Notes: generated by a model not told the origin, from the letters alone. Positions 1 to 8,818 are shown, counted from the first letter of the stretch. The stretch: 13,080 bases of DNA from Hyphomicrobiales bacterium (GCA_020029455.1 JAIBJH010000048.1:1-13080); one strand, 5' to 3'. Made by a program: numbers and translations.

Positions 1-902
1 TCATCAACCTCGACTTTGCCGACGTCCGCGCTATCATGAGCGAAATGGGAAAGGCCATGATGGGCACGGGCGAAGCATCTGGCGAGAAGCGCGCCATTGA
101 AGCCGCCGAAGCCGCTATCTCCAATCCGCTGCTGGATGATGTCTCCATGCGTGGCGCCCGCGGTCTCCTGATCTCCATCAGCGGCGGTCCAGACCTGACG
201 CTTTATGAAGTTGATGAAGCTGCCACGCGCATCCGCGAGGAAGTTGATCCCGAAGCCAACATTATTCTCGGCGCCACATTCGACGATACGCTGGAAGGCA
301 CCATGCGCGTCTCCGTGGTGGCGACAGGCCTCTCTCAGGAAATGATATCGGAAGCGGGGCGCACCGAAGAAAGCGAAGAGCCCGCCCGCCAGGTATTTGG
401 CTACACTGGCAGGCAGACTGAGCCCGTCAAGGTTCTGAAGCCCGCTCCTATGGCGGCCCGTGCGGCTGCAACGCATTCCTCTGCCACCGATGAGGGGGGT
501 GCCGGGGACTATGAAGAGGACGCTGCGCCCGCCGCTCAGCAGGCCCGTGTGCAGGTTAAGCGGTCATCTCCACGCATGCCGCAGATTGAAGAATTTCCGC
601 CCATCGCTAGAAAGCAAATCGCGGCCCAGCAAGGCCGCATTGAAAACATCGCAAGCCAGGCCAGCCGCAAGAAGCCCGGCATTTTTGAGCGCCTGGCTTC
701 TGTCGGTCTAGGCCGCGGCAAGGAGGAAACAGTGACCGCAAGAACAACCGCGCCGGCCCGCGCCGAACCTTCCATTGCAGCACGCGCTGCGGCCGCAAGG
801 CCTGCGCAGCAACCGGCGCCTGATCCTATGGCCGAGGAAGAAACCTATGAGGACGACCAGCTTGCTATTCCGGCCTTCCTGCGCCGTCAGGCCCATGGTT
901 AA
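1..902 (+). CDS. ftsZ: Cell division protein FtsZ, 3' part (5' end outside window)
   Basis: Tubulin-like GTPase that polymerises into the cytokinetic Z ring. The first complete codon is at position 3, and 299 residues are visible. The visible part opens with the T7 catalytic loop NLDFADV (N2, D4, D7 of the visible part), whose acidic residues reach into the GTP site of the next subunit. The C-terminal subdomain follows, with GLLISISGGPDLTL and NIILGATFDDTLEGTMRVSV. After about visible residue 110 comes an intrinsically disordered Ala/Pro/Glu-rich linker of some 170 residues, long as in many alphaproteobacteria. The end carries the conserved C-terminal peptide IPAFLRRQ (visible residues 289-296), the usual docking site for FtsA and other partners. 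The gene ends at TAA 900-902, 28 bases before a hairpin terminator. The GTP-binding signature GGGTGTG lies outside the window. Identification is secure. Confidence 0.98.
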   Translation, partial: INLDFADVRAIMSEMGKAMMGTGEASGEKRAIEAAEAAISNPLLDDVSMRGARGLLISISGGPDLTLYEVDEAATRIREEVDPEANIILGATFDDTLEGTMRVSVVATGLSQEMISEAGRTEESEEPARQVFGYTGRQTEPVKVLKPAPMAARAAATHSSATDEGGAGDYEEDAAPAAQQARVQVKRSSPRMPQIEEFPPIARKQIAAQQGRIENIASQASRKKPGIFERLASVGLGRGKEETVTARTTAPARAEPSIAARAAAARPAQQPAPDPMAEEETYEDDQLAIPAFLRRQAHG

Positions 903-929
903 ATAGACTGAATTGAACGGTTTTCGCGA

Positions 930-964
930 GGCAACCCGGCGGCCACACTTCCGCCGGGTTTGCC
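930..964 (+). terminator. Hairpin terminator after ftsZ
   Basis: Inverted repeat AACCCGGCGG (933-942), 8-base loop, CCGCCGGGTT (951-960), 10 bp perfect and extended by GGC/GCC with one unpaired T. It is followed by a pyrimidine-rich stretch rather than a clean T-run. It starts 28 bases after the ftsZ stop and would separate ftsZ from bamD. Confidence 0.7.
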
Positions 965-1054
965 TTCTCAAAGGCCAGTGGGATGCCCTTCACAGGCAGG
1001 TTCGCCATCGCTAGAAGTGCAAGCTGGATTATGGATTCGATCAGTCAGTCAAAT

Positions 1055-1963
1055 ATGGGCTTGCGCCGTAGGATTCATCTCGCTGCAGCTCTCCTCAGCG
1101 CTGCCGTGCTGCTCAGCGGTTGTTCGGCAGGCAGCCTCTTGAAGGACATGCTGGGCGGCGACGGCAGCTCCTCAAGCAGTTCCTATGCCAAGGGCAATGC
1201 ACTGGCGCCTGACCTGGGACAGGCGGATGAGCAAGCCGTGGGAAAACTCTACAATGAGGGACTGTCCAACCTTCAGTCCGGCAGCTACAAGAAGGCACAG
1301 AAAAACTTTGCCGAAGTCGAGCGGCAGCATCCCTATTCGAAGTGGGCAACCAAGGCCATCCTCATGCAGGCCTTTGCCGCTTACCAGAGCAATGCCTATG
1401 GTGATGCAATCAACGCCACAGAGCGTTTCATCCAGCTTCATCCAGGGCACAAGGACACACCTTACGCCTATTACTTGAGAGCCTTGTCCAACTACGAACA
1501 GATTTCGGAAGTCCGCCGCGATCAATCGCGCACTCAGAAGGCTGTGGAGGCGCTCGACGAAGTGGCGGAGCGCTTCCCGAATTCGCCCTATGCCGCCGAT
1601 GCGCGCAACAAGGCACTGGTGGGGCGCGACCATCTCGCCGCCAAGGAAATGGAAGTGGGCCGCTTCTACATGCAGAAGGGCTCCTATCTTGCCGGCATCA
1701 ACCGCTTCAAGAAGGTGGTGACCGACTACCAGTCATCCAGCCAGACACCGGAAGCGCTTTACCGCCTCGCCGAAGGCTATATGGCTCTGGGTGTTGTCTC
1801 GGAAGCGCAAACCGCAGCGGCAGTGCTGGGCCACAATTATCCCAACAGTGACTGGTACAAGGATGCCTACGCCCTGGTATCGAGCGACGGCAAGGCGCCC
1901 GTCGCCAACCAGCAATCCTGGATCACCAGGGCGTTCAAGAGGGCCAACCCCTTCTCCGGCTGA
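1055..1963 (+). CDS. bamD: Outer membrane protein assembly factor BamD (ComL-type TPR lipoprotein)
   Basis: Lipoprotein subunit of the BAM complex, which folds beta-barrel proteins into the outer membrane from the periplasmic side. From the ATG at 1055 the product is 302 aa. It has a signal peptide with arginines at positions 4-6, a hydrophobic core and the lipobox LSGC with Cys23 as predicted lipidation site. A flexible Ser-rich stretch follows, then tetratricopeptide-like helical repeats (GLSNLQSGSYKKAQKNF, ERFIQLHPGHKDTPYAYYLR, DEVAERFPNSPYAADARNK, YMQKGSYLAGINRFKKVV), the usual BamD layout. In-frame ATGs at 1031 and 983 would add 8 or 24 residues. None has a convincing Shine-Dalgarno sequence, so the start is uncertain; 1055 gives the most typical lipoprotein signal. 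It lies between the ftsZ terminator and recN, with 42 bases to recN. Confidence 0.93.
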   Translation: MGLRRRIHLAAALLSAAVLLSGCSAGSLLKDMLGGDGSSSSSSYAKGNALAPDLGQADEQAVGKLYNEGLSNLQSGSYKKAQKNFAEVERQHPYSKWATKAILMQAFAAYQSNAYGDAINATERFIQLHPGHKDTPYAYYLRALSNYEQISEVRRDQSRTQKAVEALDEVAERFPNSPYAADARNKALVGRDHLAAKEMEVGRFYMQKGSYLAGINRFKKVVTDYQSSSQTPEALYRLAEGYMALGVVSEAQTAAAVLGHNYPNSDWYKDAYALVSSDGKAPVANQQSWITRAFKRANPFSG

Positions 1964-2005
1964 TCCGGTAGCGCACTCTCGGAACTTGAGGCTATAGTCA
2001 GCGTT

Positions 2006-3676
2006 ATGCTCACGGCCCTTTCCATCCGCGACATTGTTCTGATCGAGAAGCTGGATTTGCAATTGGAATCCGGGCTTTCCGTGCTGTCAGGCGAAACAGG
2101 TGCGGGCAAGTCCATCCTGCTCGATTCGCTTGGCCTGGCCCTGGGAGCGCGGGGCGATTCTTCGCTTGTCAGAACCGGTCAAGGCAAGGGGACGGTGACC
2201 GCCGCATTCAGCCTTCCCACCGGCCATCAGGCCCATGCATTCCTCAAGGAGCAGGAGATCGACGCAGAGGGTGAAATCGTCGTCAAGCGCGTGCAGACGG
2301 CGGAAGGCGCCAGCCGCGCCACCATCAATGACCAGCCCGTGAGCATCAATGTTCTGCGCCAGCTTTCGGCAATGCTGGTTGAACTGCATGGTCAGCACGC
2401 TGACCGTGCCCTTGTCAATTCGTCTGCCCACCGCGATCTGCTCGATGCTTTTGGCGGACTGGAAACCGAGGCGGCGAAACTTGTCGTCTTGTGGAAAGCC
2501 GCCAGCGATGCCGCAACAGCGCTGGCCGAACATCGCGAAGCCATGGCGCGGGCCGAGGCCGAGCGTGATTACATTGAACATGCGGTGAAAGAGCTGTCGG
2601 AACTGGTTCCCGAACCAAACGAGGAACAGCTGCTTGCCGAGAAGCGCCAGTTGATGATGCAGTCCGAGCAATATGTCTCGGCTCTCGACGAAGCCGAACA
2701 GGTGCTCGACGGTGGTTCGGCGCTCGAATCTCGTTTGAACGCGGCGCTGAGAAGGCTCGAGCGTCGCAAGGACGGCGCGGGCGGCAGGCTCGATGAGGCC
2801 TGCAGTGCGCTTGACCGCGTGCTGCATGAAGTCTCGGAAGCCTTGCGCACCATTGATAGTGCGAAGAAACAATTCTCCTTTGATCCCTCGGATCTCGAGA
2901 AATCGGAGGAGCGCCTTTTTGCCTTGCGGGCGGCGGCACGCAAGCATCGTTGTACGGTGGATGATTTGGCTTCGGTGAGGCAACGGCTGGAAGGCGATCT
3001 CAAGGCCCTGACGGATGGCGGAGCGAAACTCGCGCAACTGGAGCAAGACACCGCCAACAAGAGGCGAGTATTTGAACAGGCGGCGGACGCCTTGAGTGCT
3101 GCGCGGAAGAAGGCAGCCAAGCGACTCGACAAGGCGGTAATGGCGGAGCTTCCCGCTCTCAAGCTCGACAAGGCGAAGTTCGAAACGCTTGTCGCAACCG
3201 ATGCTGCTGCACCGGGTGCTTACGGCATCGACAGGATCGAGTTTCAGGTCTCGACCAATCCCGGAACGCCATTGCAGCCCCTGATGAAGATTGCCTCCGG
3301 CGGCGAACTGGCGCGCTTCATGCTGGCGCTGAAAGTTGTTCTCGCGGCAAAGGGTTCAGCCCCCGTGCTCATCTTCGATGAAATCGATACAGGCGTTGGC
3401 GGGGCGGTGGCGGATGCCATCGGCAGGCGATTGGCGCGATTGGCGGAAGGCCTTCAGGTGATCGCCGTCACCCACTCGCCACAAGTGGCTGCTCGCGCAG
3501 CACAGCATCTGCTGATTTCCAAGATGGAGGATGTCGGCTCCAAACGCATGGTGACGCGCGTGCAGCCCCTCTCGGCCCAGAGCCGCAAGGAGGAATTGGC
3601 GCGCATGTTGTCCGGTGCAACCGTCACAGACGCTGCCCGCGCCCAGGCCGATGCGCTGCTGGCAGGGCAGGGATAG
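2006..3676 (+). CDS. recN: DNA repair protein RecN
   Basis: SMC-like ATPase acting in recombinational repair of DNA double-strand breaks. The 556-aa length fits the family. The Walker A motif GETGAGKS is at residues 29-36. A long Ala/Glu/Arg-rich central part (about 150-370) is the predicted antiparallel coiled coil. The ABC signature SGGELAR begins at 431, Walker B LIFDEIDTGVGG at 455, and the switch histidine lies in AVTHSPQ (H490). The start ATG follows bamD by 42 bases with only a weak, distant GAGG (1988-1991), so translation may depend partly on upstream genes. No alphaproteobacterial LexA box (GAAC-N7-GAAC or GTTC-N7-GTTC) is visible in the short upstream gap, so SOS control, if any, is not local. 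It ends 3 bases before ligA. Confidence 0.97.
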   Translation: MLTALSIRDIVLIEKLDLQLESGLSVLSGETGAGKSILLDSLGLALGARGDSSLVRTGQGKGTVTAAFSLPTGHQAHAFLKEQEIDAEGEIVVKRVQTAEGASRATINDQPVSINVLRQLSAMLVELHGQHADRALVNSSAHRDLLDAFGGLETEAAKLVVLWKAASDAATALAEHREAMARAEAERDYIEHAVKELSELVPEPNEEQLLAEKRQLMMQSEQYVSALDEAEQVLDGGSALESRLNAALRRLERRKDGAGGRLDEACSALDRVLHEVSEALRTIDSAKKQFSFDPSDLEKSEERLFALRAAARKHRCTVDDLASVRQRLEGDLKALTDGGAKLAQLEQDTANKRRVFEQAADALSAARKKAAKRLDKAVMAELPALKLDKAKFETLVATDAAAPGAYGIDRIEFQVSTNPGTPLQPLMKIASGGELARFMLALKVVLAAKGSAPVLIFDEIDTGVGGAVADAIGRRLARLAEGLQVIAVTHSPQVAARAAQHLLISKMEDVGSKRMVTRVQPLSAQSRKEELARMLSGATVTDAARAQADALLAGQG

Positions 3677-3679
3677 TCC

Positions 3680-5779
3680 ATGTCAGCTGCGACGATGCCT
3701 GCAACGATTGCTGTCGCGCGCAAGCGCCATGCCGAGCTTGCAGCTGAAATCGCGGCGCATGATGCCTCCTATTATGAGGAGGACGCGCCCACTGTCTCCG
3801 ATGCCACCTATGATGCGCTGCGCCAGGAACTGCTCGAGATCGAGAAGCACTTTCCCGCACTGGCAGGCGCTGAGTCTCCATCTCAAAGGGTGGGCTCAAC
3901 GCCATCGGGAAAGTTCGCCAAGGTCCGGCACCGTGTTCCCATGCTGTCACTGGCCAACGCCTTTGATGAAGAGGATGTGCGCGACTTTCTTGGCCGCGTC
4001 CGCCGCTTTCTGAATCTGGGCGAAAATGATGAATTGGCCGTCACTGCCGAACCCAAGATCGACGGGCTTTCACTCTCGTTGCGTTACGAGGACGGCAAGC
4101 TGGTTGAGGCCGCAACCCGCGGCGATGGCATGGAAGGCGAAAACGTCACGGCCAATGCGCTCACCGTGAAGGACATCCCCAATCAACTCAAGGGGAACGT
4201 ACCGAAGGTGATCGAGGTGCGCGGCGAAATCTACATGGACAAGGCAGACTTTGCCGCCATGAATGCCAGACAAGAGAAGGCGGGTGAGAAGGTCTTTGCC
4301 AATCCGCGCAATGCGGCGGCAGGCTCACTTCGTCAGCAGGATGTGAAGATCACCGCTTCCCGGCCCTTGCGCTTCTTCGCCTATTCCTGGGGCGAGGCGC
4401 CGGAACTGCCCGCTGATACGCAGCTTGGCGTGGTGGAGGCCCTTGGCAACTGGGGCCACAGGGTCAACCCATTGATGAAGCTTTGCAAGTCGGTGGATGA
4501 GTTGCTCGCTCACTATCGTCTGATCGAAAGCCAGCGCGCCACGCTGGGCTATGACATCGATGGCGTTGTCTACAAGGTGAACAGCCTAGACTACCAGACG
4601 CGCCTCGGTTTTGTGTCGCGTTCGCCGCGCTGGGGCCTGGCTCACAAGTTTTCGGCCGAGCAGGCCACCACAGTCCTGGAAGCCATCGACATCCAAGTGG
4701 GCCGCACAGGAGCCCTGACGCCAGTGGCGCGCCTCAAGCCTGTGACGGTTGGCGGCGTGGTGGTCTCCAATGCCACTCTGCACAATGAGGACGAGATCGC
4801 CCGCAAGGACATCCGCGTGGGAGACACCGTGATCGTGCAGCGGGCGGGCGATGTGATTCCGCAAATCGTGAGCGTGGTTACAGAGAAGCGGCCGCGCGGA
4901 GCAAAGCCCTATGAGTTTCCGACGACCTGCCCGATCTGCAAAAGCCATGCTGTGCGCGAGGAGCGGGCGAGCGGCAAGACCGACGCGGTACGCCGTTGCA
5001 CCGGCGGCCTCATCTGCGCCGCCCAGCGCATCGAACGCCTCAAGCACTTTGCTTCCCGTTCCGCGCTCGACATCGAAGGACTCGGCGACAAGATCATTGA
5101 GGAGTTCGCAAGCGGCGGCCTCATTACCTACCCGCAGGACATCTTCACTCTGGAATCTCGCGACAAGAAGAGTGACTCCAGATTGGAGGACCGTGACGGA
5201 TGGGGCGAATCGAGCGTCACGAACCTTTTCGGCGCGATTAACGCCCGCCGCAATGTTGCGCTGGACAGGTTCATCTACGCTTTAGGCATTCGCCACGTCG
5301 GCGAAACCACGGCCCGCGTGCTGGCCCGCGCCTATGGCAGTGCAGGGCATTTCCGTGATCGGATGATTGCCGCCGGCGATCAGGCAGGCGAGTCCTGGCA
5401 AGAGCTCACGTCGCTGGATGGCATCGGTGACATTGTGGCTGAAGCCATCGTCGATTTCTTCGATGAGCCGCACAATGTGGAAGTGGTCGATGCACTCTTG
5501 AAGCACGTGCATCCACAACCGCTCGAAGCGGTCAGCAGGTCGTCGCCTGTCGCTGATAAGACCGTGGTGTTCACCGGCGCGCTGGAGCGCATGACCCGCG
5601 ATGAAGCCAAGGCGATGGCCGAGCGGCTGGGCGCCAAAGTGTCAGGTTCAGTTTCGAAGAAAACTGACTTGCTGGTTGCCGGACCGGGTGCGGGTTCCAA
5701 ATTGAAGGAGGCCGAGAAGCACGGCGTTGAAGTGATCGACGAAGCGGAATGGTTCCGCCGCGTCGGCAATCCCTCCTAA
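3680..5779 (+). CDS. ligA: NAD-dependent DNA ligase LigA
   Basis: Seals nicks between Okazaki fragments and in repair, using NAD+ as adenylate donor. The 699-aa protein has the complete bacterial layout. The N-terminal Ia domain contains YYEEDAPTVSDATYDAL, which binds NMN. The nucleotidyltransferase core follows, with the adenylated lysine in KIDG (K126). Next are the OB fold and a four-Cys zinc site (C417, C420, C440, C446). The helix-hairpin-helix region includes ALGIRHVGETTARVLA and LTSLDGIGDIVAEAI, and a C-terminal BRCT domain runs from about 622 to 697. The first zinc-site pair and the second pair are 19 residues apart, slightly more than in E. coli. It begins 3 bases after the recN stop, with AGGG just upstream, so the two are almost certainly co-transcribed. 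The stop TAA shares its last base with the azlC start. Confidence 0.98.
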   Translation: MSAATMPATIAVARKRHAELAAEIAAHDASYYEEDAPTVSDATYDALRQELLEIEKHFPALAGAESPSQRVGSTPSGKFAKVRHRVPMLSLANAFDEEDVRDFLGRVRRFLNLGENDELAVTAEPKIDGLSLSLRYEDGKLVEAATRGDGMEGENVTANALTVKDIPNQLKGNVPKVIEVRGEIYMDKADFAAMNARQEKAGEKVFANPRNAAAGSLRQQDVKITASRPLRFFAYSWGEAPELPADTQLGVVEALGNWGHRVNPLMKLCKSVDELLAHYRLIESQRATLGYDIDGVVYKVNSLDYQTRLGFVSRSPRWGLAHKFSAEQATTVLEAIDIQVGRTGALTPVARLKPVTVGGVVVSNATLHNEDEIARKDIRVGDTVIVQRAGDVIPQIVSVVTEKRPRGAKPYEFPTTCPICKSHAVREERASGKTDAVRRCTGGLICAAQRIERLKHFASRSALDIEGLGDKIIEEFASGGLITYPQDIFTLESRDKKSDSRLEDRDGWGESSVTNLFGAINARRNVALDRFIYALGIRHVGETTARVLARAYGSAGHFRDRMIAAGDQAGESWQELTSLDGIGDIVAEAIVDFFDEPHNVEVVDALLKHVHPQPLEAVSRSSPVADKTVVFTGALERMTRDEAKAMAERLGAKVSGSVSKKTDLLVAGPGAGSKLKEAEKHGVEVIDEAEWFRRVGNPS

Positions 5780-6474
5780 TGGCCAAGCAATACTGGACAG
5801 ATTTCTGGCGTGGTTTCGGCGATGTCTCGCCGCTGCTGGTTGCCTATGCACCCATTGCCGCCATCTGGGGCGCGGTTGCGGCCGGGCAGGGTCTCTCAAC
5901 GCTGGAAGCCATTCTGATGAGTGCCATCGTCTATTCAGGCGCGGCGCAGTTCGTTGCCCTTGATCTCATGAAAAGTGGAACGCCGCTTTCGCTCCTGACC
6001 TTCGCCATTGCCACTGTTGCTCTGAGGCATGTTCTGATGTCGGCCTCAATCTCGCGCTCAATTGCGCATTTCTCCCCAGCACGGGCATCGGTTCTGCTGT
6101 TCTGGTTGACGGATGAGGCATGGGCTTTGCTGGAACGGCGCGCCCAGCATCAGAAATTGACGCCCGCCTACTTCTTTGGCGCATCCTTCCCGCTCTGGCC
6201 TAACTGGGTGTTGTTCAGTGGCATTGGAGCAAGTGTCGGCAACTTGCTGGGTGATGGCGCTCGCTATGGTTTGGATTTTGCCTTTGCAGGCATTTTCATT
6301 GGCGTGCTGGCGGGATTCTGGAAGGGGCCGCGCACCGGCGCCATTCTTGTGGCAAGCGCAGTGACGGCTTGCCTCGCCAAACTCTGGTTGCCTGGCGCCT
6401 GGTACATTATAGCCGGTGGCGTGGCCGGCATGGCGCTTGCCGTTGTCACATGGCGCGAGGAGGAGGCAACGTGA
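5779..6474 (+). CDS. azlC: AzlC-family amino-acid exporter, large subunit
   Basis: Large subunit of a two-component exporter typified by AzlCD/YgaZH, which exports branched-chain or other amino acids across the inner membrane. It has 231 aa with several hydrophobic segments. AzlC-type motifs visible are SAIVYSGAAQFVALDLM, the LRHVLMSASIS segment and FWLTDEAWAL. The chosen ATG at 5779 overlaps the ligA stop by one base (TAATG), a typical termination-reinitiation arrangement; no good Shine-Dalgarno sequence is seen. An in-frame ATG at 5749 inside ligA would add ten residues that do not look like family sequence. It overlaps azlD by 4 bases. The substrate cannot be told from sequence. Confidence 0.9.
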   Translation: MAKQYWTDFWRGFGDVSPLLVAYAPIAAIWGAVAAGQGLSTLEAILMSAIVYSGAAQFVALDLMKSGTPLSLLTFAIATVALRHVLMSASISRSIAHFSPARASVLLFWLTDEAWALLERRAQHQKLTPAYFFGASFPLWPNWVLFSGIGASVGNLLGDGARYGLDFAFAGIFIGVLAGFWKGPRTGAILVASAVTACLAKLWLPGAWYIIAGGVAGMALAVVTWREEEAT

Positions 6475-6782
6475 ACGCTTTCTCCGTCGATGCCGCCTTC
6501 CTCATTGCCATTCTGGCCATGGGTCTTGCGACCTATGCAACGCGTGTTTCCGGCTATCTCTTTCTACGCGGGCGCGAGGTGAAGGGCCGGGCCAAGGCGG
6601 CCATGGATGCCGTTCCACCAGCGATTCTCATGGCTGTGATCGCACCATCCGTTTTCCTGGGAACCTGGATCGAGTGGGCCGGTGCTGCAGTTGCATTTAC
6701 GTCAGCCATGCTGCGCTTGCCGTTGCTGGTGACAATCGCTGCAGGTGTGGCGACTGTCGCATTGCTGCGAGCCGTCAGTTGA
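6471..6782 (+). CDS. azlD: AzlD-family amino-acid exporter, small subunit
   Basis: Small membrane partner of AzlC. It has 103 aa with about four hydrophobic segments and family features TYATRVSGYLFLRGRE and MDAVPPAILMAVIAPSVF. The start is a GTG at 6471 whose last two bases form the azlC stop (GTGA overlap). It is preceded at about 4 bases by a strong GGAGGAGG (6459-6466), which decides this start over longer in-frame candidates lying inside azlC. It ends convergently with the aminopeptidase gene: the two coding regions share 8 bp (6775-6782) and no terminator is visible between them. Confidence 0.9.
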   Translation: MNAFSVDAAFLIAILAMGLATYATRVSGYLFLRGREVKGRAKAAMDAVPPAILMAVIAPSVFLGTWIEWAGAAVAFTSAMLRLPLLVTIAAGVATVALLRAVS

Positions 6783-8568
6783 AGGGTGCACAGGCATCTT
6801 TGAGCCACGGTTTCGTTGCCGCACTGACGCGGCTTTGCAGCTTTGACAACACCTCAGCGTGATAGCCGTCAATCCAATGCAGCTCTTCGCGGGTGAGCAG
6901 CTTCGTGTCGATCAGGCGGCGGTCAATGGGCGTGAAGGTCAGAGTTTCGAAGCCTAGCATGGCGCGCTCGCCACCTTTGAGCTTCTGCGTCTCCGTAACG
7001 AGAAGCAGGTTCTCGATGCGGATGCCGAAATATCTAGTTTTGTAGTAGCCCGGCTCATTAGAAATGATCATGCCCGGTTTGAGTGGTGCATTTCCTGTCT
7101 TGCTGATGCGCTGCGGACCCTCATGCACCGAGAGGTATGAGCCGATGCCATGGCCCGTGCCGTGATCGAAGTCGAGGCCCACTTTCCATAATGCGGCGCG
7201 CGCTAGCGCGTCGAGATGGGCGCCCGTTGTCCCCTCCGGGAATTGGATCAGTGACACAGCGATCATGCCCTTGAGCACGCGGGTGAAGCGGTCGCACATC
7301 TCCTCGCTCGGTTTGCCGACAATCACCGTGCGCGTGACATCTGTGGTGCCATCAGGATATTGCCCGCCGGAATCGATGAGATAGATGCTGTTCAGTGCCA
7401 GCCGGCGTCCTTCGCCATGTGCATGATAGTGAGGCAGGGCGGAGTTCGGCCCCGCCGCTGAAATCGACTCGAATGACAGATCCCGGAGTTCTTTGTTCTC
7501 CTGCCGGAAGGCGAGGAGCTTCCGCGCCGCTTCGCCTTCCGTGAGCTTTCCGGATGCTGCGGCATCATCAAGCCAACACAGGAAATTGCTGAGCGCCGCC
7601 CCATCGCGAAGCTGCGCATTGCGCGCGCCCTGCTGCTCGGCCTTATTCTTCATCGCCTTGGGCAGCATGCATGGATCGGGATTTTCAATGACCTTTGCGC
7701 CTGATTTCTGCAGCGCAAGCCGGAAATGATCGGGCGCAGCAATGGGGTCCAGCATCACCTTTGCTATGCGCTTACCCAGAGACGTCAGCACTCCATCGAC
7801 ATTTGCGCCACCGCAGGCCGCATGCGTCTTGATTGATTTCTGCAATGCGGTGGAGAGGCGCTTACCGTCAACGAACAGATGCGCTTTGCCGGTCGCCGGG
7901 ACCATTGCATAGCAGAGCGCAACCGGCGTGAATGGTACGTCGTTCCCACGCAGGTTAAAGGCCCAGGCAACGCTTGTGGGATCGGCGATGATGACGGCAT
8001 CCGCGCCTTTTTCTTTCAGCGAGCTGCGGATGCTCTTGAGTTTTTGCGCAACACTTTGCCCCGCATATTTCAGCGGGTGGTCCACTATTGCGCTTGCAGG
8101 GCGCGGAGGCTGGTCCTTCCAAATGGCGTCAATCGGATTGTGATTGACTGGAATCAGCTTGAGCTTTGCTTTCTCGCATGCGGTGGAATAACGCTTGGCA
8201 TCGGCAACGGAGAGGATGTGCGGATCGTAGCCAATGCGCGCACCCTTTGTGAACGACTTTCCAATCCACTCGGTGGGCGGCGATGTCATCAGGTGATGGA
8301 ATTGGAATGCCTTGCCATCCACCTCATGCTTCACCTGCAAGGTGTATCGGCCATCGACGAAGATTGCCGCCGTCTTCCGACCGATAACGGCAACGCCCCA
8401 TGAGCCACTGAAGCCTGTGACCCATTTCAGGCGCTCGGCATAGGCCGCAACATATTCGCCTTGGAATTCGTCCTGACGCGGAACAATAAATCCATCGAGC
8501 TTCTGCCGTTTCAATTCGGCGCGCAAAGCCGCAAGGCGTTTGGACATCACAGTGGCATCTCTTTGCAT
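6775..8568 (-). CDS. Xaa-Pro aminopeptidase, M24B family (XPNPEP1-like, three-domain)
   Basis: Predicted cytosolic metallopeptidase removing an N-terminal residue that precedes proline. The 597 aa comprise two creatinase-type domains (about 8-155 and 165-310), a pita-bread catalytic domain (about 315-535) and a C-terminal segment as in the long eukaryote-like form. All five metal ligands are present: D399 and D410 (DSGGQYPDGTTDVTRT), H473 (TGHGIGSYLSVHEGP), E505 (SNEPGYY) and E519 (RIEN). H481 in VHEGP is the expected additional catalytic histidine. Length and motifs favour this type over the shorter ~440-aa PepP. Translation could instead begin at Met8 (8547); neither start has a strong ribosome site. 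It is convergent with azlD and divergent from the cold-shock gene. Confidence 0.94.
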   Translation of the reverse strand: MQRDATVMSKRLAALRAELKRQKLDGFIVPRQDEFQGEYVAAYAERLKWVTGFSGSWGVAVIGRKTAAIFVDGRYTLQVKHEVDGKAFQFHHLMTSPPTEWIGKSFTKGARIGYDPHILSVADAKRYSTACEKAKLKLIPVNHNPIDAIWKDQPPRPASAIVDHPLKYAGQSVAQKLKSIRSSLKEKGADAVIIADPTSVAWAFNLRGNDVPFTPVALCYAMVPATGKAHLFVDGKRLSTALQKSIKTHAACGGANVDGVLTSLGKRIAKVMLDPIAAPDHFRLALQKSGAKVIENPDPCMLPKAMKNKAEQQGARNAQLRDGAALSNFLCWLDDAAASGKLTEGEAARKLLAFRQENKELRDLSFESISAAGPNSALPHYHAHGEGRRLALNSIYLIDSGGQYPDGTTDVTRTVIVGKPSEEMCDRFTRVLKGMIAVSLIQFPEGTTGAHLDALARAALWKVGLDFDHGTGHGIGSYLSVHEGPQRISKTGNAPLKPGMIISNEPGYYKTRYFGIRIENLLLVTETQKLKGGERAMLGFETLTFTPIDRRLIDTKLLTREELHWIDGYHAEVLSKLQSRVSAATKPWLKDACAPFN

Positions 8569-8818
8569 TGTTAATACTCAATAGCGGACCAATGCGTTAG
8601 GCCGCAAACGCGCTCGGAATCACAGCTGGCCCAAAAACGCTTGCAAGCTGGCTCCATCCTTGTCATATTGTCGCACATCGATAGTTGGCCGTATGCTGGG
8701 CCGCCCTCTGCCTGAGCAGTTAGCACCACGCACACTCCCTTTCTTTCGAGACGGTTTGTGCGGTCGTCTCACCACTCCCTCACAAGCTAAATGCAACACC
8801 ACTCAAGGACTTACCTAT
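8569..8818. promoter_or_regulatory. Divergent intergenic region with candidate promoters
   Basis: The 250 bases between the aminopeptidase and the cold-shock gene must carry both promoters. The best + candidate is TTGCAA (8641-8646), 17 bases, CATATT (8664-8669), which would give the csp mRNA a leader of about 140 nt. On the minus strand TTGCGG, 17 bases, CTATTG fits loosely and would start transcription almost at the aminopeptidase ATG. A perfect 10-bp palindrome GCTTGCAAGC (8639-8648) covers the + -35 element. These are pattern matches only. Confidence 0.3.

Noticed and set aside
1964..2005. SOS (LexA) box for recN
   Set aside because: No GAAC-N7-GAAC or GTTC-N7-GTTC is present in the gap. 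A GGAAC is visible but has no partner at the right spacing.
2087..3046. A 319-codon open frame on the minus strand
   Set aside because: It lies wholly inside recN, which has all family motifs. The composition is that of a shadow frame in GC-rich DNA.
8660..8818. N-terminal extension of the cold-shock protein
   Set aside because: The family N-terminus and an AAGGA ribosome site place the start at 8819; the upstream residues are leader sequence.
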